This document shows positions 24,355 through 34,971 of a stretch of DNA of 64,000 nt, piece after piece. Each line of letters opens with the position of its first letter. The stretch's first letter is position 1. A program made the translations under genes and the position numbers. This DNA comes from Haliotis asinina (taxonomy: Eukaryota > Mollusca > Gastropoda > Lepetellida > Haliotidae). Below the pieces are notes generated by a model. That model worked only from the letters and a program-made list of their open reading frames with translations, made no database searches and was not told the DNA's origin. The stretch covers positions 744,001-808,000 of the forward strand of contig NC_090290.1 in assembly GCF_037392515.1 (NCBI RefSeq). Reading direction: 5' to 3'.

Positions 24355-24425
24355 GGTGGGGGTGTACTCTAGTGGTCAAAATGCTCACTTGTAACGCTGC
24401 AGACCTGGGTTCGATTCACTGACTT
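24355..24425 (+). repeat. SINE head fragment
   Basis: GTACTCTAGTGGTCAAAATG (A-box side) and CTGGGTTCGATTCAC (B box). The usual tail is missing. Confidence 0.65.
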
Positions 24426-24714
24426 TGCTACGTGTTTGCTAGTTTCTCAGAGCAGCTATCTGCATCACTTCACCAATCCGTCCACATGATCAATGATGCA
24501 CCCCAGGCTCTAAAGAAATCATCGCAACACATAGCTCTCTAAACAGTTACTTTACAGGGGTTTCATATTGCCTGCAAAGACCCATAGAACTGTAATTATT
24601 TTTAGTGACTAGAGGTACTCTGGGTGGTTTGCCAAGCAGTTGTATAAATGATACACACAACGCTAAGCGCCAGGTGGAAACTATCAATTTATGATTACAT
24701 ATGATGACAGGAGA

Positions 24715-25112
24715 TATTCGTAGAAAGTGTAAAGATCAGCTTGGAATGTGTAAAGAACAGCAAGGAATGTGTAAAGACCAGCTTGGAATGTGTAAAGACC
24801 AGCTTGGAATGCGAAAAGACAAGCGTGGAATGTGTACAGACCAGCTTGGAATGTGTACAGACCAGCTAGGAATGCAAAAAGACCAGCAAGGAATGTGTAA
24901 AGACCAGCAAGGAATGTGTAAAGACCAGCTTGGAATGCGAAAAGACCAGCGTGGAATACGTACAGACCAGCTTGGAACGTGTACAAACCAGCAAGGAATG
25001 TGTAAAGACCAGCTTGGAATGTGTAAAGACCAGCTTGAAATGTGTAAAGACCAGTAAGGAATGTGTAAAGACCTGCCTAGAATGTGTAAAGACCAGCAAG
25101 GAATGTGTAAAC
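24715..25112. repeat. 21-bp minisatellite in viperin intron 2
   Basis: About 19 copies of GTGTAAAGACCAGCTTGGAA plus T. Variants include CAGCAAGG and GCGAAAAGAC. The unit is seven codons long, so frames stay open on both strands (MCKDQLG on plus; THSLLVF and FQAGLYT on minus). No gene is implied, because the array lies inside an intron of the minus-strand viperin gene. Confidence 0.93.
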
Positions 25113-25354
25113 TCTACACGTAAATACTTATGAATGAGACTAAAGTAGACCACTTGTAGTGGCGTATAAATACACTCACGCACTCAATACACTTAATACT
25201 AAAACCTGGCCGTGACTCAGTCGGAGCAGCAATGTTTGGCATTGACTGACGTTCCTGCTATAGACCACTCTTTGTAAGATTCGAAATTTGATAGCAGCAG
25301 CAGCAGCAATAAGATCAAGTAATGATAATAGTAATGAGAAAACCAAACATTTAC

Positions 25355-25516
25355 CGTATTTCTCGAACCATGATTCTTTGATCAAACTCCCGTTGCTGAC
25401 AATGGAGACGCTGGGAAGGCGAAGGTCACGTTTGCAGTAGGTCACCAGGTCACCTACGTAATGTCCCCTGTCCTCCAGGAAAGGCTCTCCCCCCGAGAAG
25501 TTCACCTTTTCCATGC
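25355..25516 (-). CDS. RSAD2: Viperin exon 2 (radical SAM core)
   Basis: A 162-bp exon read leftward. The acceptor is GTACTTTCCAG before G-GCATGGAAAAGG, and the donor is AAATACG|GTAAAT. It encodes residues 98-152. It carries [17 protein letters not shown], whose GGEP is the SAM-binding motif of radical SAM enzymes, then [16 protein letters not shown], the second conserved viperin block, and WFEKYG. One base is carried in from exon 1 and one is passed to exon 3, so all three exons join in frame. Confidence 0.96.
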
Positions 25517-25582
25517 CTGGAAAGTACAACAGTGAACGAGTAACCGATTTACATATACTATGAAAGCAATTATGTAGTTGTT

Positions 25583-25830
25583 ATGAACCCGTGGAGGTCA
25601 GGGGTATACGAGTAGGTCTTTAGCAACCCATGCTTGTCATAAAAGGCGACTATGCTTGTCGTAAGAGGCGACCAACAGATTTCAGTGGTCAGATTCGCTG
25701 ACTTGGTTGACATGTCATCGGTTCCAGTTGCGCAGGTTGATGCTCATGCTCTTAATCGCTGGATTGTCTTGTCCAGACTCGATTATTTACAGACCGCCGC
25801 CATATAGCTGGACTATCGCTGCAGAGTGCG
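25583..25830 (+). repeat. Second dispersed repeat family (AACCCATGCTTGTC type)
   Basis: AACCCGTGGAGGTC, CAACCCATGCTTGTCATAAA, AGGCGAC twice, GACTTGGTTGACATG, CCAGACTCGATTATT, CCGCCGCCATATAGCTGGA. It is the same order as at 46540-46805. A partial second piece follows near 25850-25960. Confidence 0.8.
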
Positions 25831-26274
25831 GCGATATAGTTCTTATGAACATGATCCGTGAATATCCTGGTAAGAACTGGTCTTCGGAAACCCATGCATG
25901 TCACAAAAGGTGACGTGAAGCGATATGGCGCGAGCCGAGGGATATATTCTGCAGTTTACTACCGAACGCCAGGCAGGGTAAAAACAAGTAACGTCGTGTT
26001 ACACTCATGGGAGGACGCCTATCTTCGCGGTGGGGATTCTGTTTCTCAGTGTCATCATTTGCGGCTCAGTGATAAACTTGGCAGTAGAGATATATATAAT
26101 GACACCATATACGATTCAGCTTTCTTAAAACGGTCTTTACTTCAGTATTTATTATATCTTCTTCTTCTTGTTTACGCCTTACAAGATGATTATCACTATT
26201 TTTGTTTCTTTTGTTGCCTAACTTGACTTCATACGAATATGCTTCAATAAGTGCGGTTGCAGCCATGCCAACAC

Positions 26275-26640
26275 TATGTGGTGGCGAGTGGTCCTGTGCG
26301 TAGAGCGCAAGTCACCATCAGTTGAAGTTACGCACCGTCGAGCTCGGACAGACACGGTGACCGTGTTTGGCTGTTCGACTCCTGAGAGTTTCTAGGACTT
26401 CGGTCCTGCACCACAACGAAGCACATGGGAAACATGTGGTCTCACCTTAAGCAAGTTAGTTTGTTGAAATTTGCCTCTGTTCACCCAGCAGACAATGGAT
26501 ACCCGGTGAGACAAAGTCCTATGACTATGACCTTTTAGCGGTTTCTGACCGTAAAAGAGACTTCAAACAAGAGTTGACATCTGCGCCATCTACTGGTAAA
26601 GGGAGATAACTGTGGAATGATTCCTTATTCCATCATGCCG
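26275..26640 (+). repeat. Possible tRNA-like SINE of another type
   Basis: GTGCGTAGAGCGCAAG (A-box-like) is followed about 70 bp later by GGCTGTTCGACTCCTGAGAG (B-box-like). There is only one copy in the window, so the assignment rests on the boxes alone. Confidence 0.35.
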
Positions 26641-26959
26641 ATGCATGGATCCATGTCTACAGAAATCGATGCGAGCGACTGGCACCTTGGTACGTCCAAA
26701 GGCACTCAGTGGATGAGGTTGTGTTATGGTGTGGGGGGGGCATCATTGATCAGTAAACGTGCATCGTGATCATTTACAATAACCTAAAACTCAGAAAGGT
26801 ATCGATATGAGGTTCTTCCAACCGGTGGTATTCTCATTCAAACGTGCTCTGTCTCAGGGAGCCATTCTGCAGTTATAGGATGCCGGGCCACATACTGCTC
26901 GAAATGTGCAGGTGCCTCAACAATGTCCAGGTTCTCCCTGAAGACATGTTTCCGGATAC

Positions 26960-27195
26960 GAGTGAGTGAGTTTAGTTTTACACAACACTCAGCGATATTC
27001 CACGTATATGGCGGCGGTCTTTGAATAATCGAGTCTGGACCAGACAATCCGGTGATGACCAGCATAAGCATCGATCTCGGCAAATGGGATACGATGTCCA
27101 CCAAGTCAGCGAGTCTGACCACCGACATCTGTTGGTCGGATCTTACGACAAGCATGGGTTGTTGGAAGACCAGCTCTAACCCTGGTTTTCACCAG
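26960..27195 (-). repeat. Second dispersed repeat family, reverse
   Basis: Reverse copy: TTTAGTTTTACACAACACTC, CGAGTCTGGACCAGACAATC, AGCATCGATCTC, ACAAGCATGGGTTG. Confidence 0.8.
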
Positions 27196-27199
27196 ATCT

Positions 27200-28982
27200 C
27201 TAGATTCGAGAAGAAAGTGTGCATTGTTAAAAGTATTTCTAAAATTGAAAATGTAACAATATAACGTTAGCCTGTCAATTTTATAGGTTGATACTGACAT
27301 TATCAAGATGGCCGAGCAGCATACTTATGTCCTTGTCACTGACGGTACAATATGGGTCAGAGGTCAGCCAGCAATGTCACAAAATCAATACTACGGCTAT
27401 GCCACACTGACTAGCTGGAAAGGGTCATGGATGGCTCGTGGAATAACTTTGCAAGCAAACCACGAAACATTACCTTCACAGCGTATATTTGATCCAGATA
27501 AAACTAGAAAAAGCCGGGCGATATTTTCTGAAAAATAATGGTCTTAGTTATTGGTGATGAAACAAATACTGTCGGCCATAATTAACAACCCGCAGAAAAC
27601 AAAAGCTGCGGGTCCGAGTTCTATTCAGTAGGTTCCGGGATAAGGGCCGACGGACGGTACATGGACACATTCAAATATTACAGTCACTGTGAGTATCCAG
27701 CACTAGCTGAAAGCACAGCACGCTAGCAACCAGCATTATGTTGAAACCATACATGCTCCCCATACTTTCGGTTACAACCTGTGTAACAATTAACATTTAT
27801 GTCGTATTCAGCACGGGCTCCACGCAAATCATATTGTTATATGCAGGGAGTGTACCAGCTGGTGAGTATTCTACACAGTTGACTTACTGACAGTAATGTG
27901 AATGTTTAGCTAACTGTTTACGACACAAATATACGACATACCAACCAACACACATTATAAGCTGTTCAATGATCGTGAGGGGGTCATGGGTTGATGTACC
28001 CTCGATGCTTGTTGATCATGACAGTAACTTCACTGAATGAATTATATTTTAATTTTTCCGCTTTTTTCCTAAGTTAGTGGTGCTACTGACCATGAAATGT
28101 TTAGATTTAAATAGATATTAATACTCAAACAGTGCTATCTCAAGTGCAGTAGTATGACAATCATGCAGAGATAAGAGGGTAATGATCTGTCTCATGGTTG
28201 CTGAACAACATATACTTTTCCCTTCTGCCTTGCTCATTGTACAATAAGTCTTAAACAACAAAAGGCGAATATGCTTTTAGGAAGTATTTTAGGAAGAAGA
28301 CCGTCGCCATATCGCTGGAATATTGCTAAGTGCGGCGTAAAACTAAACGCACTCAATCTTCCTGCAATGCTTAAGCCCTAAATGAAGCAAGTCTAGTCTT
28401 AATGCCTCTTTTCTTTGGGGATCCTTTTCAGAGAGTAAGCATTAGGCTATCACCTTAAGGTAGAGCTAATGGGTGGTCTTAATTTGACCGGTGGTTGCTG
28501 ACGGGCAGTTGTGAGGAAATCACGCACGCACGCACGCACGCACGCAACCACCCACCCACCCACCTACGTGTGGATTAGTTACCGTTTACTACATGCATCA
28601 CCAATTCTCGGTAAAGTGGAGCCAATAGCTATACATATTTTTGAAAAATAAAGTCTTGACTTTCTGTGAATGTTTTAGTGGTGTGCAAGAACCAAGATTA
28701 GGGAACACTCCCTTGGATTGTTACAGTCGTAAGAAGACAGACATCGTATTGTTTTGTAATCCCTGTGACAAAACGAACAGCACATACTGAAAAAACATAA
28801 ATGCAATCACAGTAATGTTGATATTCACCTAGAGAAGGTACATTTCTCTCCATCAAAATCAGTTGGTGGGATACAGCTTTTAACTTAGAACGTAGGTAAT
28901 GCAGAAAACTGAAATCATGCAATCAGCGTCACCACCATATGTAATCTACCTGACCATATTGTTTCAATTATTATATTGTAAG
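27200..28982. other. Viperin intron 1, unannotated part
   Basis: No coding evidence. It includes a partial dispersed repeat at about 28262-28355 (GTCGCCATATCGCTGGAATA) and a short (GCAC)n/(CACC)n run at 28523-28564. Confidence 0.5.
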
Positions 28983-30743
28983 ATAATAATAATAATAATA
29001 AGGGTATTTATAAAGCGCTAGTTCCACATCACTGAGGGACATGCTCAAAGCGCGTATGACATCTGTGCATAGCGTTGGGAGAGATATGTTTTTAGTCCAG
29101 ATTTAAACAAAGATAGCGTAGGTGCACTCTTGAGGATAAATGGGAGACATTTCCATAACGAGGCAGCTGCACGTGAGAAGGATCGAGCCCCAATAGATTT
29201 AAATTTATATACTGGTACAGTCAAGAGCAGTTGGTCAGCTGATCGGAGATTTCTAGAGGGCTTGCAGTGGGCAAACATGTCCTGAAGATAGACAGGGGCA
29301 GTGTTTTGAAAAGACTTGTAGACTAAAGAAAGGATCTTAAAGTCAATCCTTTCACGGATCCTGAGCCAGTGCAGTGACTTTAGAGCTGGGGAGATGTGAG
29401 AATGGAGCTTAGTCCTGGTTATGATACGGGCAGCCTTGTTCTGTATCCTCTGCAGTCTGTTCAGCTGATCTCCTGATATTCCCACCAGTAAGCTGTTACA
29501 GTAATCCAGACGAGAAAGTATGAGCGATCTAGCCAGAGTGGCTGTGGTTTCAGCATTAAGAGGATGACGGATTGATCCTATGTTTCTCAAATGAAAGTGA
29601 CATATTTTGCAGAGATGGCCCACTTGCTTATCCATAGTAAGAGAAGAATCAATAAAAACACCAAGATTTTTTACATGAGGCGAGAGAGGTATGAGAGACT
29701 GTCCAATTTGCAGGTGGGTTAGCCGGGATTTTTGCTTTCTAGAAGGTGGAGCGATGATGATGGCCTCTGTCTTTTCGTCATTTAATTTAAGCATGTTGGT
29801 TGACATCCAGGATTTGACATTGTTGAGACAACTTTCCATGTTATGCAAAGATTCCATCTGACTTGCTAAGGTGGGTCTGAAACTGTCTACCAGCTGCGAG
29901 TCATCGGCATAGAAATGATGAGCCACATGCTTCTCTGATATCAAGTGTCCAAGAGGTCTTGTGTACATGGTGAAAAAGATCGGACCTAGCACGGACCCTT
30001 GAGGGACACCACAGGCCAGAACTTCACAGCGGGACATAGCTTTATTTATTTGGACACACTGTTTCCTATCTGTAAGGTGTGGTGAACACCACTCCAGGAC
30101 AGTGCCGTTCAAGCCATAGTCATGTTCCAAACGACTCAGCAGCATTGCGTGGTCGATGGTGTCGAAAGCGACTGATAAGTCTAACAGGACTAACATGGCG
30201 ATGTCTCCAGAATCAACAGACATTTTTATGTTATTCATAACACAGTTTAGAGCCGTCTCAGTGCTAAGTGCCACTCTATATGCGGACTGATAGTTGTCCA
30301 TCAGATTAGACTTTTGAAGATGTTCCACGAGCTGTGCTTTAAAAACTTTTTCTAGAATCTTTGACATGAATGTCAGGTTGGATACCGGGCGGTAGTTGCT
30401 CAAGGTCTGAGCTGTCAAGAGCGTCAAGAGCTGGTTTCTTGATTTGTGGCTTGATAACTGCCTCTTTGAAGCATGATAGCACCTTTCCAGTGGCCAAGCT
30501 GGTATTTACAATCTTTGTTATCACGGGAAGAAGAACGTCCACTAATCCCAATAGGAATTTTGTGGGTGGTGGGTCTAGCGAGCAAGATGTTGGTTTAGAT
30601 GAAGTGATTAGTCTCTTTAATTGCAAGTCTGGAATAAAATTGTGTCTTTCACATAATATTATCCACCACTGACCAGAAATCCATGTAATATTCCTGTTAA
30701 GAAAGGGCGCCAGATGAGGAAACTGAAGAACTTCCAGAAACAT
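28983..30743 (-). mobile_element. 5'-truncated CR1/L2-like LINE in viperin intron 1
   Basis: A non-LTR retrotransposon reading leftward. It carries the reverse-transcriptase region and the ORF end, and terminates at the left in a simple (TTA)n tail on its own strand (TAATAATAATAATAATAATA on plus). The 3' region contains TTTATAAAGCGCTAG...AAAGCGCG, the kind of short 3' motif seen in CR1/L2-type elements. It has the same orientation as viperin. Upstream endonuclease sequence is missing. Confidence 0.85.
29045..30743 (-). pseudogene. LINE reverse transcriptase, frameshifted
   Basis: The long frame 30427-29045 has the RT motifs in order: LSNYRPVSNLTFMSKILEKV, VLLDLSVAFDTIDH (first catalytic Asp), ACGVPQGSVLGPIFF, FYADDSQL (the catalytic Asp pair) and KTEAIIIAP. 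The usual C-terminal thumb region follows (LDYCNSLLVGI, LQRIQNKAARII, LHWLRIRERIDFKI, SLWKCLP). The preceding part (KPTSCSLDPPPTKFL, FKEAVIKPQIKKP) is in another frame; the shift lies near 30405, where a short phrase (GACGCTCTTGACAGC) looks stuttered. The truncation and the shift make it inactive. Assignment to the CR1/L2/Jockey side of LINEs rests on motif style only. Confidence 0.9.
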
Positions 30744-31354
30744 GACAGTAGGTCATCTACGTTACCCGTCATTGTATAATAGCTCTGTAGCTTACAATGA
30801 CTGATTATCATTAACTATTACAAAACAACGTGCAAACATATCCTAGCAAAGTCATTGATATAACATTAGCCGGACTTTGTATGATCAGTATTGTATTGTT
30901 GATAGGTATTAGTTGTCTATGAAAAGAATGCATTGTAGCTGTCAAGTGGATCACATCACGTATATTTCATGACAGGGATTACATTTACGTGTATTGAGTG
31001 TCACAGACTCTCTGTGTGTTTTATCTGTGACATATTACTGCAGTTTGCGCCATCCCGTTGAAGCAGTTGACCCGCTGTTGCCGGTTATTTCCGGAATTTT
31101 ATGTTGTATATCTATGTCTGTAGGTCACATAGATTACATCCTTAAAACTGAAAGATATAAACTCTAACTTTGCTTTTATTGAAAAGACATCTGGAGTTAT
31201 CGGCTGTTTAGCTTTAACACATGTTCCTAATTACTTCTTCAGCTATTTCGCATCATTTTAACTTTAACCGTGTATCTGCGTGTTCTAAATACTGTTAATT
31301 CAAGAGTAGAGTAGATTACGCATATACCAGCGACAATGTGAAAATGGTAATCTA

Positions 31355-32896
31355 AACTCATGGGCAAAAGAAACTTATCACTTTAAAATTTCCATTTACG
31401 CTTCTAAACAAAACTGAACTAGGTAAAACATACTGAGAAAACATTCGCTAAAACACATTTTTAAGCTGAGTAGCAAGCAAAAAACCCGAGATATTGTGAT
31501 TTTCGTGAAAGCACGAAAAACAGTGAAAAAGGTTTTTTGAGTGTAACCAAAAGTTCTCGTGCACATTGGTTGCATAAATACAGCTGTTCGACAGTGCAAT
31601 CATGCATTATCAAAAAGCATATCAAAGTTATGCCACGACTGTCATCGGAGCAACGCAATAGGGCCATCGGTATGGCCCATATGGGGGCGTCACAACCTCA
31701 GATTGCCAGAACATTCCACTGCAGCCAGGCAACAATCAGCAACCTCCTGAGACGTTTTCAGCAGACAGGTCAGACCACTGACCGTCCAAGATCAGGTAGA
31801 CCAAGGGTTACGACGCCCGCCGAAGACCGCCATATCCGTACGATACACCTACGGAACAGATTCGTCACAGCGACGTCAACGGCGACCACAGCCTTGGGAC
31901 ACCGCATCAGCAGACGAACCGTACTAAGACGTCTCCGTGCTGCTGGTATCAGAGCTCGCCGTCCATTCCGTGGAATGCCCTTGACCCGCCAACATTGTCA
32001 ACGTCGGCTGCAGTGGGCACGAACAGTACGTCGGTGGCAGCGACGTGACTGGCAGAGAGTGCTCTTCACTGATGAAAGTCGTTTCAACTTGTACAGAAAT
32101 GATGGCCGAGCCCGTGTATACCGACGTAGAGGTGAGCGATTGGCGAGGAACTGCATTCAAGAGGTGCACCCATTTGGAGGAGGTGGTATCATGGTGTGGG
32201 GTGGGATTTGTGCTGATCAGAGGACACAGCTTGTCATCCTGCATGGAAATCTGACAGCCCAAAGGTATAGGGACGAAGTCTTGAGGCCAGTTGTTTTGCC
32301 CTTTGTGCGTCAACAGCCAAGAGGTGTTCTTTTGCAACAGGACAATGCACGTCCGCATACTGCCAGAATCGTTGAAGATTACCTCAACAACGCCAACATC
32401 AACGTTTTGCCCTGGCCAGCACGTTCCCCAGACATGAATCCCATTGAACACCTCTGGGATCATCTCGACAGACAGCTAAGACAACGACAGCAACCACCAG
32501 CAAATCGCCAACAATTGGAGCAAGTTCTCTTGGAACTGTGGCAGAGGATTCCTCCTGACGTCATCAGGCGTTTGACGACATCAATGCGGAGACGTGTACT
32601 AGCGTGCATTGATTCAAGGGGTGGACACACTAGGTACTGAGTGCTCAGACACTTCCAAGATTCAGTTTTCCACACACTCTGTGAATGCAATCCTCTGTGT
32701 AAACTTTCACGTCCACCCCATGTGTCATCTACCTCACTTCCTGCATGCATGAACATTGACAGGGCATCAACAAATACAGTTTTTGCTGTGTAAATGGCTT
32801 ATCTTTCTTATATAAACATTCTTTCTGACATTTTTTTGTTTTTGTCGTTTTTAACACAAATAATGTCGGGTGATAAGTTTCTTTTGCCCATGAGTT
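31355..32896 (+). mobile_element. Apparently intact Tc1-like transposon in viperin intron 1
   Basis: A 1542-bp element with perfect 27-bp inverted repeats (AACTCATGGGCAAAAGAAAC continuing TTATCAC; complement at 32870-32896) and TA on both sides (31353-31354, 32897-32898). The coding frame has no lesion. It is antisense to viperin, between exons 1 and 2. Confidence 0.96.
31630..32640 (+). CDS. Tc1 transposase, intact
   Basis: A 336-residue transposase. The frame is open upstream of this point but has no earlier ATG; MPRLSSEQRNRAIGMAHMG is the natural start because the first helix-turn-helix begins there. Domains: ASQPQIARTFHCSQATISNL and the second helix set up to about residue 120, with the GRPR hook between; then the DDE domain with FTDESRFNLY, LQQDNARPHTAR and SPDMNPIEHLWD (second Asp to Glu spacing of exactly 34, DD34E). 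It ends RGGHTRY. Length and motifs are those of active Tc1 enzymes. The GC-richer arginine-rich N-terminal half differs from the surrounding AT-rich DNA, which fits a recent arrival. Activity itself cannot be seen. Confidence 0.95.
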   Translation: MPRLSSEQRNRAIGMAHMGASQPQIARTFHCSQATISNLLRRFQQTGQTTDRPRSGRPRVTTPAEDRHIRTIHLRNRFVTATSTATTALGHRISRRTVLRRLRAAGIRARRPFRGMPLTRQHCQRRLQWARTVRRWQRRDWQRVLFTDESRFNLYRNDGRARVYRRRGERLARNCIQEVHPFGGGGIMVWGGICADQRTQLVILHGNLTAQRYRDEVLRPVVLPFVRQQPRGVLLQQDNARPHTARIVEDYLNNANINVLPWPARSPDMNPIEHLWDHLDRQLRQRQQPPANRQQLEQVLLELWQRIPPDVIRRLTTSMRRRVLACIDSRGGHTRY

Positions 32897-32899
32897 TAT

Positions 32900-33475
32900 T
32901 TTTTAAAAGTATATTTACTCGCCATTCTTTATCTTCTCTTGAAAGAAAAAAAAATTATAGAATATTTATAAATGATACTAAAAAGACTTTTTCAGGATAC
33001 TCTATCGTGGGCTGCATTGTACAGATAGGTACCTCGTCTGGCGACAAGCATTTTGTCATGAAGTCAGCCCATATGAACATCTGTGAATAGTCAGATAAGC
33101 ATGAAGGTGTGTCATGTAACTTTGTTTGCGATGCCCTTGGATTGCTATTTAACAGCAAACGTATTTTTAAATACAAATCCCAACTCCTGAGGCTACAGTT
33201 TAAGTGCCACAGCAATATTAATAAATGCTGCACTTTACGGGGAATTGGTTACGTGTGTGTACGTATGCGTGCGTGCGTGCGTGCGTACATATATATCTAC
33301 ATGCATACGTTTCGGAGTGTATTTTAATTCCTCCATAATGCAGGCAAATGAGTGAAGGATCAGTCACATAATGGAGTAAAAATGTATTTTTAGCACCATT
33401 ATTATCTAAAAATGGACAATTTTACGACTGCTGGTTGTATTTTTGATGTGAGTAAAACTGATTCATTGATTCTAC
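32900..33475. other. Viperin intron 1, proximal part
   Basis: No gene. It contains a (GCGT)n run at 33262-33288 and an A/T-rich tract around 32945. Confidence 0.5.
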
Positions 33476-33767
33476 CTGCATCCCTGAGAGCTTTGAGTCC
33501 TCTCTTAGCTTCATCCAAAGGGAGAACAAACGACGTCTTGGCAGTGTGAAAACAAAATCCGCATTTGTAGTTGCATCGTCGCGTGAAGTGGTAGTTGACG
33601 CTCACAGGGGTCAGTGTTGAGTTGAGACGGGAACATGCCACCGGCTCGCCTCCTGCCGTGTCGGTTAGTCTACCCGTGTTTACAGTTCCCGTAAGCCATT
33701 CCCAAAACCGCTGTATGAATGATCGGAGCATGTAGAGAGATGCAATCACTATTAAGAAACCTGTCAT
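33476..33767 (-). CDS. RSAD2: Viperin exon 1 (start, membrane helix, radical SAM cluster site)
   Basis: The start of viperin, an interferon-type antiviral radical SAM enzyme that makes ddhCTP from CTP at the ER and lipid droplets. I chose ATG 33767; the open frame continues upstream to an in-frame TAG without another ATG. Residues 1-25 ([20 protein letters not shown] then FWEW) form the N-terminal hydrophobic/amphipathic anchor. [19 protein letters not shown] gives the CxxxCxxC motif (C65, C69, C72) that ligates the 4Fe-4S cluster, followed by [19 protein letters not shown] as in vertebrate viperins. The exon ends at GATGCAG|GTAGAA, inside the glycine of DAG-MEK. Introns of about 8.0 and 2.1 kb follow. 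Only 197 of an expected ~350 residues lie in the window. Confidence 0.96.
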
Positions 33768-33824
33768 GTTGTCGACGAATGTTTCCGGCAAGCTTGCATC
33801 TGACAGCTAGTTGTGTGCATTTTA

Positions 33825-33834
33825 CGTTTTATGC
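33825..33834 (-). promoter_or_regulatory. TATA-like box upstream of viperin
   Basis: GCATAAAACG on the viperin strand, about 60 bp before the ATG and about 80 bp downstream of the ISRE. The match is weak; the call rests on position. Confidence 0.35.
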
Positions 33835-33912
33835 TATCGCAGAATGACATGTTCGGCGAAACGTGATCACGTGGTTACCGAATGACGGGAATACCTTATG
33901 TTTTGTGGAACC

Positions 33913-33924
33913 GAAAGCGAAACT
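33913..33924 (+). promoter_or_regulatory. ISRE/IRF-binding element between viperin and CMPK2
   Basis: GAAAGCGAAACT matches the interferon-stimulated response element core GAAANNGAAACT at every fixed position; on the viperin strand it reads AGTTTCGCTTTC. It lies 146 bp upstream of the viperin ATG and 1048 bp upstream of the CMPK2 ATG. Vertebrate viperin promoters carry ISREs in a similar proximal place. Binding by a molluscan IRF or STAT is inference. Confidence 0.7.
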
Positions 33925-34097
33925 TCCAGCACCTGAAAAGCGTTGGTTTTACGTATTTGGTCTTCTCGGCTTATGAAATAGAACGGTTTGTCTGTCATCG
34001 TGTGTTGATGCAAAAAAGCTTTTGGTCATAAAACTAGAGCAGCAGCAAGTCGATGTAGCAGCCACAGGTAAATACACATCGCACAGTTGCACTGGAT

Positions 34098-34258
34098 CAG
34101 CGGGATAGCCTTGTGATAAAGCTTTCACTCGTCACGAAGCAAAAACCGGGTTCGATTCCCCGCATGGTTAGGCTATAATTTGCGAAGACCCATGTCTGGT
34201 GTGCCCCGTCGTGCTATTGATGAACCAGTCCTAAGTGCGACGTGAGTCCATACTCAGT
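34098..34258 (+). repeat. tRNA-headed SINE in the shared promoter interval
   Basis: GGGATAGCCTTGTGATAAAG, CCGGGTTCGATTCCCCGCAT, AGACCCATGTCTGGTGTG, CTATTGATGAACC. It lies between the two divergent genes. Confidence 0.8.
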
Positions 34259-34524
34259 TGCATTGAACGCTGCTCTGCAATCTTCCCACTATTTAAAAGT
34301 AGGTCATTGATCGGTTTTGCACACAACAGCGTAGACACACACTGTTCAGCGAGAACTAATACATTATTATTACACAATGAGGAAGAGAGAATTAATTTCG
34401 TTAAAGGCCCTATAGAGACACGATCGACTGAATGCACTAGTAAATGTGTAAATGTTCATTAAGGAACCGATAATAATTTATGGCTAGGGGTGGGACTGTT
34501 GCTGGTAAATCGTTTATTATGGAG

Positions 34525-34565
34525 AAGGGAATCTCTCAGTCTCTCTCTCTCACACACACACACAA

Positions 34566-34597
<32 letters not shown>

Positions 34598-34616
34598 CAC
34601 ACACAAACACACACAC
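34525..34616. repeat. (TC)n/(AC)n/(AG)n microsatellite
   Basis: TCTCTCTCTC, then (CA)n, (GA)n and CACACAAACACACACAC in succession. It is about 360 bp upstream of the CMPK2 ATG. Confidence 0.9.
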
Positions 34617-34817
34617 TAAAACTTCTGTATGCAGTAAGTAAAACCCCTCACCCACAACTCATGCAATGTCCGGAAGCAATGACCCCCTTGCCCATCTTAA
34701 TTTGCTCTGAATTTTTTCATCTTAATTTTAAATTCCCTATTCAGCTTGTGCGTTTTGTTCAGATTTTGTTAACTCTTGTTTATTTATTTATTTTTTTTGG
34801 GGGGTAACCCTCAATAG

Positions 34818-34829
34818 AAAATGGAAACG
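34818..34829 (+). promoter_or_regulatory. Candidate IRF-like site upstream of CMPK2
   Basis: AAAATGGAAACG matches GAAANNGAAACT at 8 of the 10 fixed positions, 143 bp before the CMPK2 ATG. A half-site (GAAACGAGAG) follows at about 34938. Both are weaker than the site at 33913. Confidence 0.3.
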
Positions 34830-34971
34830 AATATAAAACTGAAATGATCAATAATGTTCGAAACTCAACAATGGAATTCACTGAAAACGATCTGCTTAAA
34901 TTGCCTTTCCATGTAAAACCTGCAGTGCGAGTTCCAAGAAACGAGAGTGACTTCCCCTTATATGGCTGTCA

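Noticed and set aside
24684-25183. Open frames MCKDQLG.. and FQAGLYT.. over the 21-bp array
   Set aside because: Period-21 artefact inside a viperin intron; both strands are open at once.
33262-33288. Possible Z-DNA or regulatory role of the (GCGT)n run
   Set aside because: It is an ordinary microsatellite; nothing beyond its sequence supports a role.
33768-33791. Viperin start eight codons upstream of the chosen ATG
   Set aside because: The codon there is TTG and the upstream frame soon meets TAG; ATG 33767 directly precedes the hydrophobic anchor.
33885-33905. NF-kB site GGGAATACCT near viperin
   Set aside because: It breaks the GGGRNWYYCC consensus at two positions.
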